Below are positions 5,779 to 7,826 of a stretch of 7,826 nucleotides of DNA, in pieces (the stretch's first letter is position 1; each line of letters starts with the position of its first letter). The translations under genes and the position numbers were made by a program. The DNA lies in NCBI GenBank assembly GCA_946631935.1, contig CAMPAP010000149.1, positions 1 through 7,826 on the forward strand. The letters are read 5' to 3'. This DNA is from an uncultured Lachnospiraceae bacterium (lineage in GTDB: Bacteria; Bacillota; Clostridia; Lachnospirales; Lachnospiraceae). The notes under the pieces were generated by a model. The model was not told where the DNA came from, ran no database searches, and was given only the letters and a program-made list of their open reading frames with translations.

Positions 5779-7272
5779 TCAGGCCTTTTGGAGTATCTGA
5801 TATACCCGCTCCATCAGTTCGTAATTATCCATGATGACAAGAGCTATCTTTTTCTTGGCACGGCTAAGACCGTGGAACAGATTCATTATCCTTGCATTTT
5901 CCGCTTTCTTTTCCGATTCTGTATTTCTCAGATATCCGGATTCATCATAGTAAAAAGATGCGTCAATGAGCATCACGACCCTGTCGAATTCTTTTCCTGT
6001 TACCATGCCGGACTCAAGCCTTACATTTACTTCACCCGGAAAAGATTCATATCTGTCATGATCTGTCCCTAAAGATTTATCCCAGATGAACACAAAGCCT
6101 TCCTTCTCATAATATCTTATAAGATTCATTGCCTCATTAAGATCATTTCCGTAGGAAACGGACACATGGGGATAATCCCTTTTATATATCTTCGATGAGG
6201 AAAAAAGCGTCCTGAGAAAATAAGAAAGCTCGCTGTTTAGCCTTATCTTATTGGTAAGCTTATACCCCCTGAAATCATCAAGCTTTTCGAAAAGAGAAGC
6301 TCCCGTCCCAAGTCTTTCGCTTTCAGAAACGCAGTCCACATTATCATATGAGATTATCACAGGGGCTCCCCACAAACGGCTGTATTCGCTGATCTTAAGA
6401 AAAGCCGCCTCTTTCATCAGATGACCTTCATCTATGAATATGACAGAATAGCTCCTGAGTACATCGGGGAAAGCATCTTTATCACAATAGTAAAAATCTA
6501 TCCTCTTGAGCCTGTCATTTAACTGCTCAAGTTCCTTTCTGTGTGAACCGAAATGGAAAATACAAACGGAAGTCTTACATGACAGATTCATTGCAATGTC
6601 ATATAAAAGAATGGTTTTTCCGGTACCGGGAAGTCCGGTAAAACCCTGCCATGATCCGGCTGAGATATTTTTAAGGATCTGCTTTTTTATATCCCTCTGC
6701 TGAAAAGTCAGAAAGTATTCCTTACGAAGAAATCTTCCGGGATCCGTTATGGGAGAGATCAGATATTTGTCCTCCTTGAACAGGTCTTCTATATCCCCTT
6801 CAAAGATCCCTTCCTGGCCGTCAAGAAGAAATCCCAGTTCCTCAAAATTAGATTCCACCAGCTTTCCACTGTTGGAAAGTCTTACAAGTCTGTCCCTGCT
6901 GCTTATGAATGTATAGTAATATACAGGCTTTCCGAGAGTGGAGAGATAATACCTGTTCTGAATGAGCTGGTTTCTTATGGCTTCATCAGGGACTCCGCCG
7001 CTTTTTAACTCGATGTTTACGATCCGGTCATCTGAGATCCTTAAAAGATCAAATTCCTTACCGAGCTTTGACATTGTATATGAAAAATAAAATGTCATGG
7101 CGCAGACATCTTTGCAGCAGGGCATGAGCCTTTCGCAAAAAAGCGCAAGGCCCTCTATCTCCCAGCCGCGGATCTTCATAAAACGGCCGCGTCCGGACAT
7201 CTGTCTTTCAAGCTTTGACAGAAGTTCGGGATTCTTTAATCTTGTCAGCGCATAAATATTGACCGGTTTCAT
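5779..7272 (-). CDS. PD-(D/E)XK-like nuclease fused to SF1 helicase/DUF2075-like ATPase
   Basis: A 497-aa soluble protein without signal peptide or membrane segment. The N-terminal part looks like a PD-(D/E)XK nuclease: a helix with Glu40 (WEIEGLALFCERL), GKEFDLL with Asp75, NIELKSG with Glu88 and Lys90, and RNQLIQNRYYL with Gln102/Gln105. The C-terminal ATPase has Walker A GLPGTGKT (213-220), Walker B VIFIDEGH (277-284), a strand ending SYDNVD (308-313), LTNKIRLNSEL with Arg344 like the motif-IV arginine, VTGKEFDRVVML (424-435) like motif V, and GLSRAKKKIALV (468-479) like motif VI with Arg471. This set fits superfamily-1/DUF2075-type helicases, in a short form. The fusion suggests ATP-driven cutting or remodelling of DNA or RNA; substrate and pathway are unknown and a defence role is only possible. 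The ATG at 7272 has a weak ribosome binding site (AAAGA); later Met25 or Met32 cannot be excluded. No terminator is visible after it. Confidence 0.75.
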   Translation of the reverse strand: MKPVNIYALTRLKNPELLSKLERQMSGRGRFMKIRGWEIEGLALFCERLMPCCKDVCAMTFYFSYTMSKLGKEFDLLRISDDRIVNIELKSGGVPDEAIRNQLIQNRYYLSTLGKPVYYYTFISSRDRLVRLSNSGKLVESNFEELGFLLDGQEGIFEGDIEDLFKEDKYLISPITDPGRFLRKEYFLTFQQRDIKKQILKNISAGSWQGFTGLPGTGKTILLYDIAMNLSCKTSVCIFHFGSHRKELEQLNDRLKRIDFYYCDKDAFPDVLRSYSVIFIDEGHLMKEAAFLKISEYSRLWGAPVIISYDNVDCVSESERLGTGASLFEKLDDFRGYKLTNKIRLNSELSYFLRTLFSSSKIYKRDYPHVSVSYGNDLNEAMNLIRYYEKEGFVFIWDKSLGTDHDRYESFPGEVNVRLESGMVTGKEFDRVVMLIDASFYYDESGYLRNTESEKKAENARIMNLFHGLSRAKKKIALVIMDNYELMERVYQILQKA

Positions 7273-7315
7273 TTGATCTTTAAATCAGTGATATTAACGT
7301 AAACAGGCTTATTTA

Positions 7316-7321
7316 ATTATA
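7316..7321 (-). promoter_or_regulatory. Probable -10 of the nuclease-helicase gene
   Basis: A perfect TATAAT on the minus strand, about 44 nt before the ATG and just downstream of the terminator of the preceding gene. At 17-bp spacing the -35 would be the poor TTTTTT of the terminator's T-tract, so the promoter is probably weak or needs an activator. Confidence 0.5.
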
Positions 7322-7338
7322 ACCTAAGTCGGAACAAT

Positions 7339-7369
7339 AAAAAATAAGGACGGAGTTAACCGTCCTTAT
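7339..7369 (-). terminator. Intrinsic terminator of the 99-aa gene
   Basis: Read on the minus strand: a perfect 10-bp stem ATAAGGACGG / CCGTCCTTAT (7344-7369) with a 6-nt loop TTAACT, followed by a T-run. It lies 22 nt after the stop codon of the 99-aa gene and separates it from the nuclease-helicase gene. Confidence 0.9.
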
Positions 7370-7390
7370 GTGACCGATCATACGGATCTG

Positions 7391-7690
7391 TCAGTTCATT
7401 TGTTTTAATTCAGTAAATTCCTTTAAGATGGAATCGATGCAGACAACTCCGATCTCATAATATGTCTTCTTTTCAGGACTCTGTGCAGTCTTTGCACACT
7501 CGCTGAAATACTTTTTGGCATCCGCCATATCCTTAACATTATAGTGGGTTCCCGAAAGATCAAAACTCAGACTGTTGGTTGAGGGATCGAATCTTGCCGT
7601 TATCTGACCGGATTTATCATTCTCCTGCACAGAACCGGCCATCTCCTTGGAAAGCTCATTTATCAGGCTTTTTTTCAAATCATAATCCAT
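7391..7690 (-). CDS. Hypothetical 99-aa soluble protein
   Basis: I do not recognise this protein. It is a small, charged, cytoplasmic-looking protein without signal peptide or membrane segment. Predicted by eye: an N-terminal helix (1-18), a beta-hairpin-like part (29-51, QITARFDPSTNSLSFDLSG), then two helices (53-68 and 73-97). It has two cysteines, Cys65 and Cys84, not arranged as a metal motif. The start is well supported: AAGGAG at 7698-7703, 7 nt before the ATG. A strong terminator follows, so it is probably monocistronic or the last gene of a transcript entering from beyond the window. The neighbouring nuclease-helicase gene is on the same strand, but the terminator argues against a shared operon. 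No function is proposed. Confidence 0.75.
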   Translation of the reverse strand: MDYDLKKSLINELSKEMAGSVQENDKSGQITARFDPSTNSLSFDLSGTHYNVKDMADAKKYFSECAKTAQSPEKKTYYEIGVVCIDSILKEFTELKQMN

Positions 7691-7762
7691 TCAAAAACTC
7701 CTTTTTCATCCGGTTTCCATGATCTTTCATAAAAACACATATAATGACAATCTACAAATCTG

Positions 7763-7785
7763 ATTATACATTTTCGAAAACCTTT
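7763..7785 (-). promoter_or_regulatory. Possible promoter of the 99-aa gene, with a palindrome in the spacer
   Basis: TATAAT at 7763-7768 on the minus strand is a perfect -10, about 73 nt before the ATG; no good -35 stands at the right distance. The 10-bp palindrome TTTTCGAAAA (7771-7780) lies directly upstream and could be an operator, but a palindrome of this size in AT-rich DNA is easily fortuitous. Confidence 0.35.
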
Positions 7786-7826
7786 TTACAGTAAGCCAAA
7801 TCTTAAATTTTTATATATAAAAAATA

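Noticed and set aside
7801..7826. AT-rich end of the window as an origin or attachment site
   Set aside because: Simple AT richness only; no iterons, DnaA boxes or repeats were seen.

Overview
The window looks like a chromosomal segment of an anaerobic Firmicute of class Clostridia, most likely Lachnospiraceae. I infer this from the moderate G+C, the purine-rich GGAGG-type ribosome binding sites, the compact FeoB with its cysteine-rich tail on a separate small gene, the short DtxR-type regulator, and the 7TM-GAF-GGDEF receptor. The genus is not determined.

Positions 1-3526 form an iron-acquisition module. On the minus strand lie feoA (2936-2673), feoB (2561-570), a 58-codon FeoB-associated Cys-rich membrane protein (548-372) and a membrane-anchored HMA (CxxC) metal-binding protein (367-8). 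This order fits one operon. Divergent from it, on the plus strand at 3158-3526, is a 122-aa DtxR-family repressor whose primary metal ligands (Met9, Cys100, Glu103, His104) are of the Fe(II)-sensing DtxR/IdeR type, not the Mn-sensing MntR type. The 212-bp divergent region holds four copies of a 16-bp inverted repeat, GTTAG-N6-CTAAC. One copy fills the 17-bp spacer of a near-consensus promoter (TTGACA / TATACT) pointing into feoA. Another lies just past the predicted start point, and a third is in the leader. The fourth sits at the predicted start of the regulator gene. This is a self-contained, probably autoregulated, Fe-responsive circuit.

Positions 3546-5696 (minus) encode a diguanylate-cyclase receptor: one N-terminal membrane segment, an extracytoplasmic domain, seven membrane segments, a GAF-like domain and an intact GGDEF domain without an RxxD I-site. 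It has its own good promoter at 5735-5763.

Positions 5779-7272 (minus) encode a 497-aa protein with a PD-(D/E)XK-like nuclease domain in front of a compact superfamily-1 helicase/DUF2075-like ATPase. It is the least familiar gene here and the best candidate for an undescribed nucleic-acid-processing or defence function. Positions 7391-7690 (minus) encode an unrecognised 99-aa soluble protein followed by a clear intrinsic terminator (7339-7369), so it is probably a separate transcript.

No tRNA, rRNA, CRISPR array, insertion sequence or attachment site was seen. No gene-free stretch exceeds 300 bp. The longest is the 2946-3157 control region.
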